11,239 nt of DNA, taken from Lachnospiraceae bacterium (GTDB taxonomy: Bacteria; Bacillota; Clostridia; Lachnospirales; Lachnospiraceae). The position numbers and the translations under genes are program-made. Shown here in pieces: positions 1-6,417 of the stretch. Each line of letters opens with the position of its first letter. The stretch's first letter is position 1. The stretch is from assembly GCA_024694785.1 (NCBI GenBank), contig JAILJL010000052.1:1-11239 (forward strand), given 5' to 3'. The notes under the pieces were generated by a model, which saw nothing but the letters and a program-made list of their open reading frames with translations, did not search any database and was not told the DNA's origin.

Positions 1-374
1 TATTACCTAAGAAGGAAGTTATCGAGATCAAGAAGGAATGGGCTAAGTTAGAGAAGAACCTTGGCGGTATCAAGGAAATGAAGAAGATTCCGGATTGTAT
101 CTTTGTTGTAGATCCAAAGAAGGAGAGAATTTGTATTCAGGAAGCTCATACATTGGGAATCACTTTAGTTGGTATTGCTGATACAAACTGCGATCCTGAA
201 GAGTTAGATTATGTAATTCCGGGTAACGATGACGCTATAAGAGCCGTTAAGTTAATCGTAGCAAAGATGGCAGATGCTGTTATCGAGGCTAATCAGGGCG
301 AAGCTGTATACACAGAGCAGGTTCCTGTAGAGAGCGATGAAGTATCTATGGAAGAGATCGCTTCCGAGAACTAA
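1..374 (+). CDS. rpsB: 30S ribosomal protein S2 (C-terminal part, 5' end outside window)
   Basis: The open frame enters the window with its first full codon at position 3 and gives 123 residues before the TAA at 372-374. The visible part carries the S2 C-terminal core: a KNLGGIK segment, then [13 protein letters not shown], then [19 protein letters not shown], and finally [13 protein letters not shown], which is typical of the family. S2 binds the 30S subunit near S1 and the mRNA exit region. The tail after the core is acidic ([14 protein letters not shown]), a common but poorly conserved extension. An internal ATG at 78 is not the start, because conserved S2 sequence continues upstream of it. 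The gene is followed by tsf after 34 bases, the near-universal bacterial pairing, and the two are probably co-transcribed from a promoter outside the window. Confidence 0.97.
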   Translation, partial: LPKKEVIEIKKEWAKLEKNLGGIKEMKKIPDCIFVVDPKKERICIQEAHTLGITLVGIADTNCDPEELDYVIPGNDDAIRAVKLIVAKMADAVIEANQGEAVYTEQVPVESDEVSMEEIASEN

Positions 375-395
375 TTACATATCTAATAAGAATAC

Positions 396-400
396 GGAGG
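396..400 (+). promoter_or_regulatory. Ribosome binding site of tsf
   Basis: A perfect GGAGG lies 8 bases before the ATG at 409. It fixes the tsf start and fits the strong expression expected of an elongation factor. Confidence 0.85.
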
Positions 401-408
401 ATAAATAA

Positions 409-1338
409 ATGGCAGAAATTACAGCAGCAATGGTAAAAGATTTAAGAGAAATGACCGGCGCAGGTATGATGGACTGCAAGAAGGCATTAAATGAAACAAA
501 CGGTGATATGGATGCCGCTGTTGAATATTTAAGAAAGAATGGTCAGGCTAAGGCTGAGAAGAAAGCTAACAGAATAGCAGCAGAAGGTCTTTGCTGTGTA
601 ACAGTAGAAGGCAATAAGGCTGCAGTTGTTGAAGTTAACTCTGAGACAGACTTCGTTGCAAAGAACGAGAAGTTCCAGACTTTTGTTAAGGAAGTTGCAG
701 CTCGTGCGCTTACAACAAAGGCAACAGACATGGATGGCTTTATGGCAGATGCATGGGAAGCAGGCAAGACAGTTAACGACAAGCTTGTTGAAATGATTGC
801 TGTTATCGGTGAGAAACTAAGCATTCGCCGTTTTGAAGTTGTTGAAGAGAACAATGGTTGTGTTGTATCTTACGTACATGGTGGCGGAAGAATTGGTGTT
901 ATTATTGATGCCGAGACATCTGTTGTTAATGATGAAGTTAAGGAAGCTCTTAATAACATCGCTATGCAGACAGCAGCTATGTATCCAAAGTATGTTGACA
1001 GATCAGAGATTTCTGCAGATTACATTGCTCATGAAAAAGAGATTTTACTTGCTCAAATCATGAATGATCCTAAGGAATCTTCCAAGCCTGAGAAGGTAAT
1101 CAACGGAATGATTGAAGGACGTGTAAGCAAGGAATTAAAAGAGATTTGTTTACTTGATCAGGTTTATGTTAAGGCTGAAGACGGAAAGCAGACTGTTGCA
1201 CAGTACTTAGCAGAAGTTGGCAAGAAAGTCGGATGCGATATTAAGGTTAAGAAGTTCGTTCGTTTCGAGACCGGTGAAGGTATGGAGAAGAAGAACGAAG
1301 ACTTCGCAGCTGAAGTTGCAGCACAGATGGGTAACTAA
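409..1338 (+). CDS. tsf: Translation elongation factor Ts
   Basis: EF-Ts is the guanine nucleotide exchange factor that regenerates EF-Tu-GTP in the cytoplasm. The 309-residue product is complete. The N-terminal UBA-like domain (about 1-55) has the first family signature, LREMTGAGMMDCKKAL at 12-27. The core follows with the EF-Tu-contacting segment EVNSETDFVAKN (75-86), in which the TDFVA motif that reaches the EF-Tu nucleotide site is intact. The dimerisation and C-terminal subdomains run to about 290 and end in a FETGEG-containing tail. At 309 residues it is somewhat longer than the 283-residue E. coli protein, mainly in the core and tail, as is usual in clostridia. The start has a GGAGG ribosome binding site. 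It sits directly downstream of rpsB and its transcript ends at the hairpin at 1358. Identification is secure. Confidence 0.98.
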   Translation: MAEITAAMVKDLREMTGAGMMDCKKALNETNGDMDAAVEYLRKNGQAKAEKKANRIAAEGLCCVTVEGNKAAVVEVNSETDFVAKNEKFQTFVKEVAARALTTKATDMDGFMADAWEAGKTVNDKLVEMIAVIGEKLSIRRFEVVEENNGCVVSYVHGGGRIGVIIDAETSVVNDEVKEALNNIAMQTAAMYPKYVDRSEISADYIAHEKEILLAQIMNDPKESSKPEKVINGMIEGRVSKELKEICLLDQVYVKAEDGKQTVAQYLAEVGKKVGCDIKVKKFVRFETGEGMEKKNEDFAAEVAAQMGN

Positions 1339-1357
1339 TTTAAGGAGACAATTTACA

Positions 1358-1395
1358 CCCTCTTTATCGTATCGATAAAGAGGGCGTTTTTTGTT
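1358..1395 (+). terminator. Rho-independent terminator after tsf
   Basis: A perfect 12-bp inverted repeat (arms 1358-1369 and 1373-1384, 3-base loop TAT) is followed by CG and a run of six T at 1387-1392, then GTT. It begins 19 bases after the tsf stop. This is a strong intrinsic terminator and should end most rpsB-tsf transcripts. The reverse strand has no matching U-tract, so it appears one-directional. Confidence 0.92.
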
Positions 1396-1438
1396 ATTGA
1401 TGGGCGGAAAACAATTAATTTAAGTAATGTATATATGA

Positions 1439-1468
1439 TTGATATTCTAAGCTTGTGTTTGCTATAAT
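1439..1468 (+). promoter_or_regulatory. SigA-type promoter with extended -10, upstream of the HD-GYP gene
   Basis: The -35 box TTGATA is at 1439-1444 (5 of 6 consensus in a 1-for-1 comparison with TTGACA), the spacer is 18 bases, and the -10 box TATAAT at 1463-1468 is perfect. TGC directly before the -10 makes an extended -10 element. Transcription would start near 1475, about 25 bases before the ATG at 1502. It lies after the tsf terminator, so the downstream gene is independently transcribed. This is prediction from sequence only. Confidence 0.75.
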
Positions 1469-1501
1469 ATATTGTACTATTATAGAAAGGCTGAGTGATT
1501 T

Positions 1502-3181
1502 ATGATTTATTATAATATATCGCTTGCACTGTCCCTTTTATTTACGGGATTATATGTATTAAAATATAAAAAATATTTTGATGCGCATGTTACGGTAATC
1601 TTTGCGTTAATCCCGATAGTGGAAGTTGCGTATGTATTGTATGCAAAGGCAACTACCGTACAAGCATCGTTACAGGCCGTTAAAGTTATTTATCTTGGCG
1701 GTTTCTATCTGGAATTCCTTATGACGCTTTATATTTTTAAAGTATGTAAGATTAATATTTCAAATTTGCTGGCAGTCTTTCTTTTTGCACTCAACAGTGC
1801 GTTCTATTTATTTGTTGTATTTTCCAAGTCAACATTATACTATAAGACCGTAAGCATCAGATATAATGGTGATGTTAGCTATCTGGACAAAGAGTATGGG
1901 ATAATGCATACTTTTTTCTACATACTTTTAATTGCTTATATGCTTGCCGGTTGTATTGCGATTATCTTAAGTGTAAGAAAGAATAATGTTCCACAGGTAT
2001 TGGTCAGATATCTGTGCCTTATGCAGATAATACCTATCGTATTATATCTTGTTTCAAGATTCGTCAAATTAGAGTATGAGACTGCAGCAATTCAGTATGC
2101 ATTGGTTCAGGGTATCTTATTGCTCGCATCTGACAGAACCGGGCTTTATGAAATTGATGAGTCATTATTAGAGTCTGTTATAAGAAAAGGAAAGATGGGT
2201 TTCTTTTCTTTTGATATCCAGGCACGCTTTTTGGGTGCAAATAATACAGCAATTGAGTTTTTTCCTGAACTCGCGGATCTTGGAATTGATAAGAATGTAT
2301 TATACAAGACAAATGAGTTCTTTTCAGTTGTACATGGCTGGATAGAAGAAGCAGACATGAATGGACAAAAGGAATTCTACTACGAGAGAGAGGATAAAGT
2401 CTACAGAGTTACGCAGACAGTCATTATCAAAGGGAAAAAGGTTAAAGGTCATCAGTTCTTTGTAATGGATGATACTGAAGAACAGAAGTATATTGCTCTT
2501 ATTAATGATTATAACAGTGAGCTTGAGATTAAAGTAAGTGAAAAGACGGCCCATATACAGGAAATACAGGACCGCCTTGTGCTTGGAATGGCAGATATGG
2601 TTGAAAGCCGCGATGTAAGTACCGGAGGCCATATCAAGAGAACAAGTAAAGTTATTCAGTTATTCGTTGACGAGATGAGAAGAGATCCTTCTCTCGGAAT
2701 ACCTGACAGCTTTTATCAAAAAGTTGTTAAGGCTGCGCCTATGCATGATCTTGGAAAGATTGCCATAGATGATGCCATTTTGAGAAAGCCTGAGAAGTTC
2801 TCTGATGATGAATACAGAATTATGAAAGAACATTCTCAAAAAGGCGCCGTTATCGTAAGACAGGTTCTTAACGGCATAGATGATGTGGAATTCATGCAGA
2901 TAGCAGAGAATATTGCACACTATCACCATGAAAGATTTGACGGTCAGGGTTATCCTGACGGCCTTAAAGGCAGCATGATTCCGCTTGAGGCCAGAATTAT
3001 GGCAATTGTTGATACTTATGATGCTCTTGTATCAAAGAGATGTTATAAGGATAGAATGCCGTACAGCGCTGTTTTCGATATTATAGAGTCAAACATGGGT
3101 ACACAATTTGATCCGGCTCTTAATAAGTATTTTGTGGCTGCAAAAGATAGGATTGAGGAGTTCTATAAGAATGTCATATAA
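1502..3181 (+). CDS. Membrane HD-GYP domain protein, predicted c-di-GMP phosphodiesterase with 7TM sensor
   Basis: A 559-residue integral membrane signalling protein. The N-terminal part has about seven hydrophobic segments (near 4-20, 28-47, 61-80, 88-107, 134-157, 168-187, 195-210), resembling the 7TM sensor region of some histidine kinases. Residues about 225-330 form a soluble PAS-like segment ending FVMDDTEEQKY, followed by a helical, probably coiled-coil linker (330-360). The C-terminal HD-GYP domain (about 360-555) keeps the expected metal and substrate residues: GGHI (H377), MHDLGK (H415, D416), H444, HHERFDGQGYP (HH 475-476, GYP 483-485) and D504 in VDTYDAL. HD-GYP enzymes hydrolyse c-di-GMP, some also cGAMP, so activity is likely, but the signal sensed is unknown. 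The start is fixed: an in-frame TGA at 1496 precedes the ATG, with AAAGG at 1486-1490 as binding site. Its 3' end overlaps the methyltransferase gene. Confidence 0.9.
   Translation: MIYYNISLALSLLFTGLYVLKYKKYFDAHVTVIFALIPIVEVAYVLYAKATTVQASLQAVKVIYLGGFYLEFLMTLYIFKVCKINISNLLAVFLFALNSAFYLFVVFSKSTLYYKTVSIRYNGDVSYLDKEYGIMHTFFYILLIAYMLAGCIAIILSVRKNNVPQVLVRYLCLMQIIPIVLYLVSRFVKLEYETAAIQYALVQGILLLASDRTGLYEIDESLLESVIRKGKMGFFSFDIQARFLGANNTAIEFFPELADLGIDKNVLYKTNEFFSVVHGWIEEADMNGQKEFYYEREDKVYRVTQTVIIKGKKVKGHQFFVMDDTEEQKYIALINDYNSELEIKVSEKTAHIQEIQDRLVLGMADMVESRDVSTGGHIKRTSKVIQLFVDEMRRDPSLGIPDSFYQKVVKAAPMHDLGKIAIDDAILRKPEKFSDDEYRIMKEHSQKGAVIVRQVLNGIDDVEFMQIAENIAHYHHERFDGQGYPDGLKGSMIPLEARIMAIVDTYDALVSKRCYKDRMPYSAVFDIIESNMGTQFDPALNKYFVAAKDRIEEFYKNVI
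3155..3160 (+). promoter_or_regulatory. Ribosome binding site for the TrmH/SpoU gene, inside the upstream gene
   Basis: GAGGAG lies 10 bases before the ATG at 3171 and within the HD-GYP coding region. It favours the start at 3171 over the later in-frame ATG at 3183 (22 bases away) and over the earlier one at 3108, which would add 21 residues of non-family sequence. Confidence 0.65.
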
Positions 3182-3899
3182 CATGGTTTATAAGAAGTAT
3201 CAGTCAAAATTTGATTATTCATACACACTGGGAGCTTTTCCGACAATTGAGCTTCTAAAGAATAAGCCTGATAAGGTTATAAAAGTGCTTATCCATCCGG
3301 ATATGAACAGCGAAGAGCAGCTTTCGATCCTTACGGAGTTATGCAATAAAAGCAATATACCTCTTATTACGGCAAAAGTTGAAGTTGAGAGGTTACGCGA
3401 TAAAGAGAATATTTTCTGCATAGGGATATTCAATAAGTACGACGAGAAGCTGGCTGATTCAAAGGGGCATGTGGTTCTTGTTAACCCGGGTGACATGGGT
3501 AATCTCGGGACTATTATAAGGACCTCTATAGGCTTCGGAATTAAGGATATAGCGATAATTGAGCCTGCGGCCGATATTTTTAACCCTAAAGTTGTAAGAG
3601 CGTCGATGGGGGCGCTTTTTCAATTAAGATTCAGAAGATACTCAAGCTTTAATGAATATGAGAACGATACATCTAATCGTGTATTTTATTCTTTTATGCT
3701 AAAAGGTGCTACGGATCTTCAGAAGCTTAATCGTAACAAGGATGAGAAATTCTCCCTGATATTCGGCAATGAGGCCACCGGACTTCCTGATGAATTCATG
3801 GAAAAAGGTATCGGTGTATTCATAAGGCATGAGAAGACCATTGACTCGCTGAATCTCTCGATGGCGTGCGGAATTGCGCTTTATGAATTTACAAAATAG
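3171..3899 (+). CDS. TrmH/SpoU-family RNA 2'-O-ribose methyltransferase
   Basis: A 242-residue cytoplasmic SPOUT-class methyltransferase using S-adenosylmethionine to methylate a ribose 2'-OH in rRNA or tRNA. All three SpoU motifs are visible: motif 1 NPGDMGNLGTIIRTSIGFG (105-123, with N111 and catalytic-type R117), motif 2 LIFGNEATGLPDE (196-208), and motif 3 SLNLSMACGIALYEF (226-240), which together form the trefoil-knot cofactor site. The N-terminal part (about 20-95, with VIKVLIHPDM and VEVERLRDKEN) looks like the substrate-binding region common in this family. The target nucleotide cannot be told from sequence; rRNA is at least as likely as tRNA. The chosen ATG overlaps the 3' end of the HD-GYP gene by 11 bases and has a GAGGAG binding site, so translational coupling is likely. 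The functional link with the signalling gene is unknown and may be only transcriptional. Confidence 0.88.
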   Translation: MSYNMVYKKYQSKFDYSYTLGAFPTIELLKNKPDKVIKVLIHPDMNSEEQLSILTELCNKSNIPLITAKVEVERLRDKENIFCIGIFNKYDEKLADSKGHVVLVNPGDMGNLGTIIRTSIGFGIKDIAIIEPAADIFNPKVVRASMGALFQLRFRRYSSFNEYENDTSNRVFYSFMLKGATDLQKLNRNKDEKFSLIFGNEATGLPDEFMEKGIGVFIRHEKTIDSLNLSMACGIALYEFTK

Positions 3900-3922
3900 T
3901 ACTTTAAAAAACAAATATTTAA

Positions 3923-3950
3923 TTGCAGATTCTGAGGATTGTGTTAAAAT
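3923..3950 (+). promoter_or_regulatory. Possible promoter upstream of the deacetylase-bactofilin-pyrH-frr group
   Basis: A -10-like TAAAAT at 3945-3950 is preceded by TGT, giving an extended -10 element. The best -35 is the weak TTGCAG at 3923-3928 with a 16-base spacer. It lies in the 81-base gap after the methyltransferase gene, the only gap wide enough for a promoter between 1502 and pyrH. No terminator is seen in this gap, so read-through from the promoter near 1439 is also possible. Confidence 0.5.
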
Positions 3951-3969
3951 AAAATAGGAACTTTTCAGT

Positions 3970-3974
3970 GGAGG
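3970..3974 (+). promoter_or_regulatory. Ribosome binding site of the deacetylase gene
   Basis: GGAGG lies 6 bases before the ATG at 3981. It confirms that start and with it the full N-terminal basic segment and membrane anchor. Confidence 0.8.
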
Positions 3975-3980
3975 CAATTT

Positions 3981-4964
3981 ATGAGTAATAATACGATTGT
4001 CGGATTAAAGGAGAAAGAAAGACGAAGAAGAAGAGTTAATCGACTTAAAAAGACTATTATAGGTTTAATATCTTTCTGGATGCTGTTTTCTTTAACTGCA
4101 ATTATAATACTTACTGTTTCTCTTTGCTCATCAAATAAAAGAGTCAATAAGATAGCAGAGAAGATCAATTCATCTGGTGATGCCGCAGAGGATGTGGTAC
4201 CGGCAGAGGACGGAACGGATAACCCCGATGATTATATAGATGATGATAATCCGGACGATTCCACGGAGAACTTTGAAATAGAGGATCCGGAGCAGCCGAA
4301 TCCGAATGACAATGTGGATCCGGATGCCAAGAAAGTGTATCTTACATTCGATGACGGACCATCCGAGAACACGGAGAAGATCCTTGATATTCTTAAAGAA
4401 TACAACGTTAAAGCCACGTTTTTTGTTATCGGAAGAACGGATGAATATTCGAAGTCATTATATAAGAGAATAGTTGATGAGGGACATACGATTGCGTTGC
4501 ATTCGTATACACACAGATACAGTTTGATATATAAGTCTCTTGATAACTATAAGGATGACCTTCAGAGAATCAGTGATCTTGTATACGATGCTACAGGTGT
4601 AAGATCGAAATTCATCAGATTCCCGGGAGGAAGTTCCAATAAAGTCAGTCATGTTTCGATGCGTGATATAATAAGATACGTAACCGAAGAAGGATATGTA
4701 TACTTTGACTGGAACGCAATCAACGGTGATGCTACCGGTAAGACTTATACGGTGGACGAACTTGTAGATAACGTATTCAAAGATTGCGGTAAGTATGACA
4801 CTAACGTGGTACTTATGCATGATGCGGAATCAAAGACCTCAACGGTAGAAGCGTTACCTAAGATTCTCGATAAGCTTATTGAGGATGGTTATTTAATACT
4901 TCCTATCGATGATAATACAACACCTGTACAGCACATAAAAGTGAGTACGGTAGTTAATAATTAA
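3981..4964 (+). CDS. Membrane-anchored NodB-type polysaccharide (peptidoglycan) deacetylase
   Basis: A 327-residue carbohydrate esterase family 4 protein. A basic cytoplasmic start (RRRRR at 15-19) is followed by one membrane span (about 24-49), with no obvious signal peptidase site, so it is probably a type II anchored protein facing the wall. A strongly acidic, Pro/Asn-rich linker (about 67-117) contains the unit DNPDD twice. The NodB domain (about 117-312) has all five motifs: TFDDGPS (122-128, catalytic base and metal Asp), HSYTH (174-178, zinc-binding His), RFPGGSS (213-219), DWNAINGDA (243-251) and LMHD (278-281). These enzymes remove N-acetyl groups from wall glycans, as in PgdA and PdaA, often giving lysozyme resistance or marking glycan for later processing. 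The exact substrate (GlcNAc, MurNAc or another glycan) is not decided by sequence. The bactofilin gene follows after 16 bases, suggesting shared function. Confidence 0.9.
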   Translation: MSNNTIVGLKEKERRRRRVNRLKKTIIGLISFWMLFSLTAIIILTVSLCSSNKRVNKIAEKINSSGDAAEDVVPAEDGTDNPDDYIDDDNPDDSTENFEIEDPEQPNPNDNVDPDAKKVYLTFDDGPSENTEKILDILKEYNVKATFFVIGRTDEYSKSLYKRIVDEGHTIALHSYTHRYSLIYKSLDNYKDDLQRISDLVYDATGVRSKFIRFPGGSSNKVSHVSMRDIIRYVTEEGYVYFDWNAINGDATGKTYTVDELVDNVFKDCGKYDTNVVLMHDAESKTSTVEALPKILDKLIEDGYLILPIDDNTTPVQHIKVSTVVNN

Positions 4965-4980
4965 TGGAGGAGAAAGACAG

Positions 4981-5700
4981 ATGAGCTTTTTTAAAGATTT
5001 TAAGGAGGATTTATCCACAGCAGTTAATGAAATGCTCCCGGGGGAAGATGAAAAGCAGGTAGATTATTTGGAGGAGAGCGCTGCTTTGGACGAAGACAGC
5101 ATTGAAGACGGTCGTATGGAAGATCTTACCAACGAATTAAAGAATGCTGCTTTTGCCGAGCCTGTTAAGGAAAGCAAAGATGACTTCGTAATCCCGACAT
5201 ATAATAAAGCACCTGAATATCGTGCACCGCATGCACCACAGTATACTCCGGCATCCGAAGAGAATGCAATTATTACCGAAGGCATGACAATTACCGGTAA
5301 CCTTGAGTCTACAGGTTCTGTTGAGGTAAGAGGTACATTAAACGGTGATGTGAGATGTAACGGCAAGCTTGTTGTTACAGGTGTTATTAATGGTAATACA
5401 CAGTCAGCCGAGTTCTTTGCAGATAATGCAAAGGTTACGGGAGAGATATTGGCTGATGGTTCGGTTAAGGTTGGAGCCGGTTCTGTTCTTATCGGTAACA
5501 TTACTGCAACTTCTGCTGTTATTGCAGGCGCAGTTAAAGGCGATATCGATGTAAGAGGACCGGTTGTTGCCGATACTTCCGCAATTGTTATGGGTAATAT
5601 TAAGTCCCGTTCTGTTCAGATTAATAACGGTGCGGTAATTGAAGGATTCTGTTCACAGTGCTACTCTGATGTAGACCTTCAGAATGTATTCAATAACTAA
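4981..5700 (+). CDS. Bactofilin (polymer-forming cytoskeletal protein)
   Basis: A 239-residue protein with a central bactofilin domain (about 95-222). The domain consists of short turns with regularly spaced Gly and Val/Ile, for example ITGNLESTGSVEVRGTLNGD and later GDIDVRGPVVADTSAIVMGNI, typical of the right-handed beta-helix that self-assembles into filaments without nucleotide. The first 20 residues (MSFFKDFKEDLSTAVNEML) could form an amphipathic helix and bind the membrane, as short N-terminal peptides do in other bactofilins; this is inference. A long acidic and then Pro-rich linker (about 21-95) follows. The C-terminus has a CxxC motif (CSQC, 224-227) just after the domain. Bactofilins scaffold wall-modifying enzymes at defined sites. 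Here the gene lies 16 bases after a deacetylase and 9 before pyrH, with GGAGG at 4966-4970 as its binding site. Confidence 0.92.
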   Translation: MSFFKDFKEDLSTAVNEMLPGEDEKQVDYLEESAALDEDSIEDGRMEDLTNELKNAAFAEPVKESKDDFVIPTYNKAPEYRAPHAPQYTPASEENAIITEGMTITGNLESTGSVEVRGTLNGDVRCNGKLVVTGVINGNTQSAEFFADNAKVTGEILADGSVKVGAGSVLIGNITATSAVIAGAVKGDIDVRGPVVADTSAIVMGNIKSRSVQINNGAVIEGFCSQCYSDVDLQNVFNN

Positions 5701-5709
5701 GGAGAATTT

Positions 5710-6405
5710 ATGAAAAGAGTCTTACTTAAGCTTAGTGGTGAAGCATTGGCAGGTGAGAAGAAGACAGGCTTTGATGAACCTACTGTTATTGAGGTTGCAA
5801 AGCAGGTCAAATCTCTTACCGATAAAGGTATAGAAGTAGGTATAGTTATAGGTGGCGGTAATTTCTGGAGAGGAAGAACGTCCGAGAGAATGGAGCGTTC
5901 AAAGGCCGATCAGATAGGAATGCTTGCTACCGTTATGAACTGTATATACGTATCCGAGATTTTCAAGAATGAGGATATGAAGTGTGCGGTTCTTACACCT
6001 TTTGAATGTGGTTCTTTTACCAAGTTATATTCGCTTGACAGAGCAAACAAATACTTTGATAAAGGAATGGTAGTGTTCTTTGCAGGTGGTACGGGTCATC
6101 CGTATTTCTCGACTGACACGGCAACCGTGCTTCGTGCCGTTGAGATTCATGCTGATGTTATTTTGCTTGCCAAGGCTGTAGACGGTGTATATGATTCGGA
6201 TCCGAAAACCAATCCGAATGCCAAGCGCTACGATGAAGTAACGATTCAGGAAGTAATAGATAAAAAGCTTGCAGTGGTCGACCTTACGGCTTCGATCATG
6301 TGCATGGAACAGAAGATGCCGATGTATGTATTTGCTTTGCAGGAAGAGAATTCCATTGTAAAAGCAATAAGCGGCAGTTTTAACGGAACCAAAGTCATTT
6401 GCTAA
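5710..6405 (+). CDS. pyrH: Uridylate kinase (UMP kinase)
   Basis: Bacterial UMP kinase phosphorylates UMP to UDP with ATP. It is a hexameric cytoplasmic enzyme of the amino acid kinase fold and is controlled by GTP and UTP in most bacteria. The 231-residue length fits the family (about 235-245). Visible motifs are the N-terminal KLSGEAL (7-13), the glycine-rich GGGNFWRG (48-55), QIGMLATVMN (68-77), TGHPYFSTDTA (128-138), AKAVDGVYDSDPKTNP (154-169) and DLTASIMCMEQ (191-201). The usual family wording GNPFFTTDTA appears here as GHPYFSTDTA, a mild variation. AAGGAG at 5699-5704 gives the binding site 5 bases from the ATG. The gene is 9 bases after the bactofilin gene and 12 before frr. The canonical neighbour tsf is about 4.4 kb upstream, separated by the four-gene insert. 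Confidence 0.97.
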   Translation: MKRVLLKLSGEALAGEKKTGFDEPTVIEVAKQVKSLTDKGIEVGIVIGGGNFWRGRTSERMERSKADQIGMLATVMNCIYVSEIFKNEDMKCAVLTPFECGSFTKLYSLDRANKYFDKGMVVFFAGGTGHPYFSTDTATVLRAVEIHADVILLAKAVDGVYDSDPKTNPNAKRYDEVTIQEVIDKKLAVVDLTASIMCMEQKMPMYVFALQEENSIVKAISGSFNGTKVIC

Positions 6406-6417
6406 TCGGAGGTATTT

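Noticed and set aside
833..1063. 76-codon + strand frame inside tsf
   Set aside because: Out-of-frame shadow of EF-Ts, hydrophobic and low-complexity, with no binding site.
3108..3170. Longer N-terminus for the methyltransferase starting at 3108
   Set aside because: It would overlap the HD-GYP gene by over 70 bases, adds 21 residues unlike the family, and lacks a binding site; the ATG at 3171 has GAGGAG 10 bases upstream.
3900..3980. Terminator after the methyltransferase gene
   Set aside because: The gap is A/T-rich with only a short AGTACT palindrome; no GC stem followed by a T-run is present.
5064..5501. 145-codon minus-strand open frame inside the bactofilin gene
   Set aside because: The repetitive Gly/Val/Thr codons of the beta-helix leave the opposite strand open by composition; no independent support.
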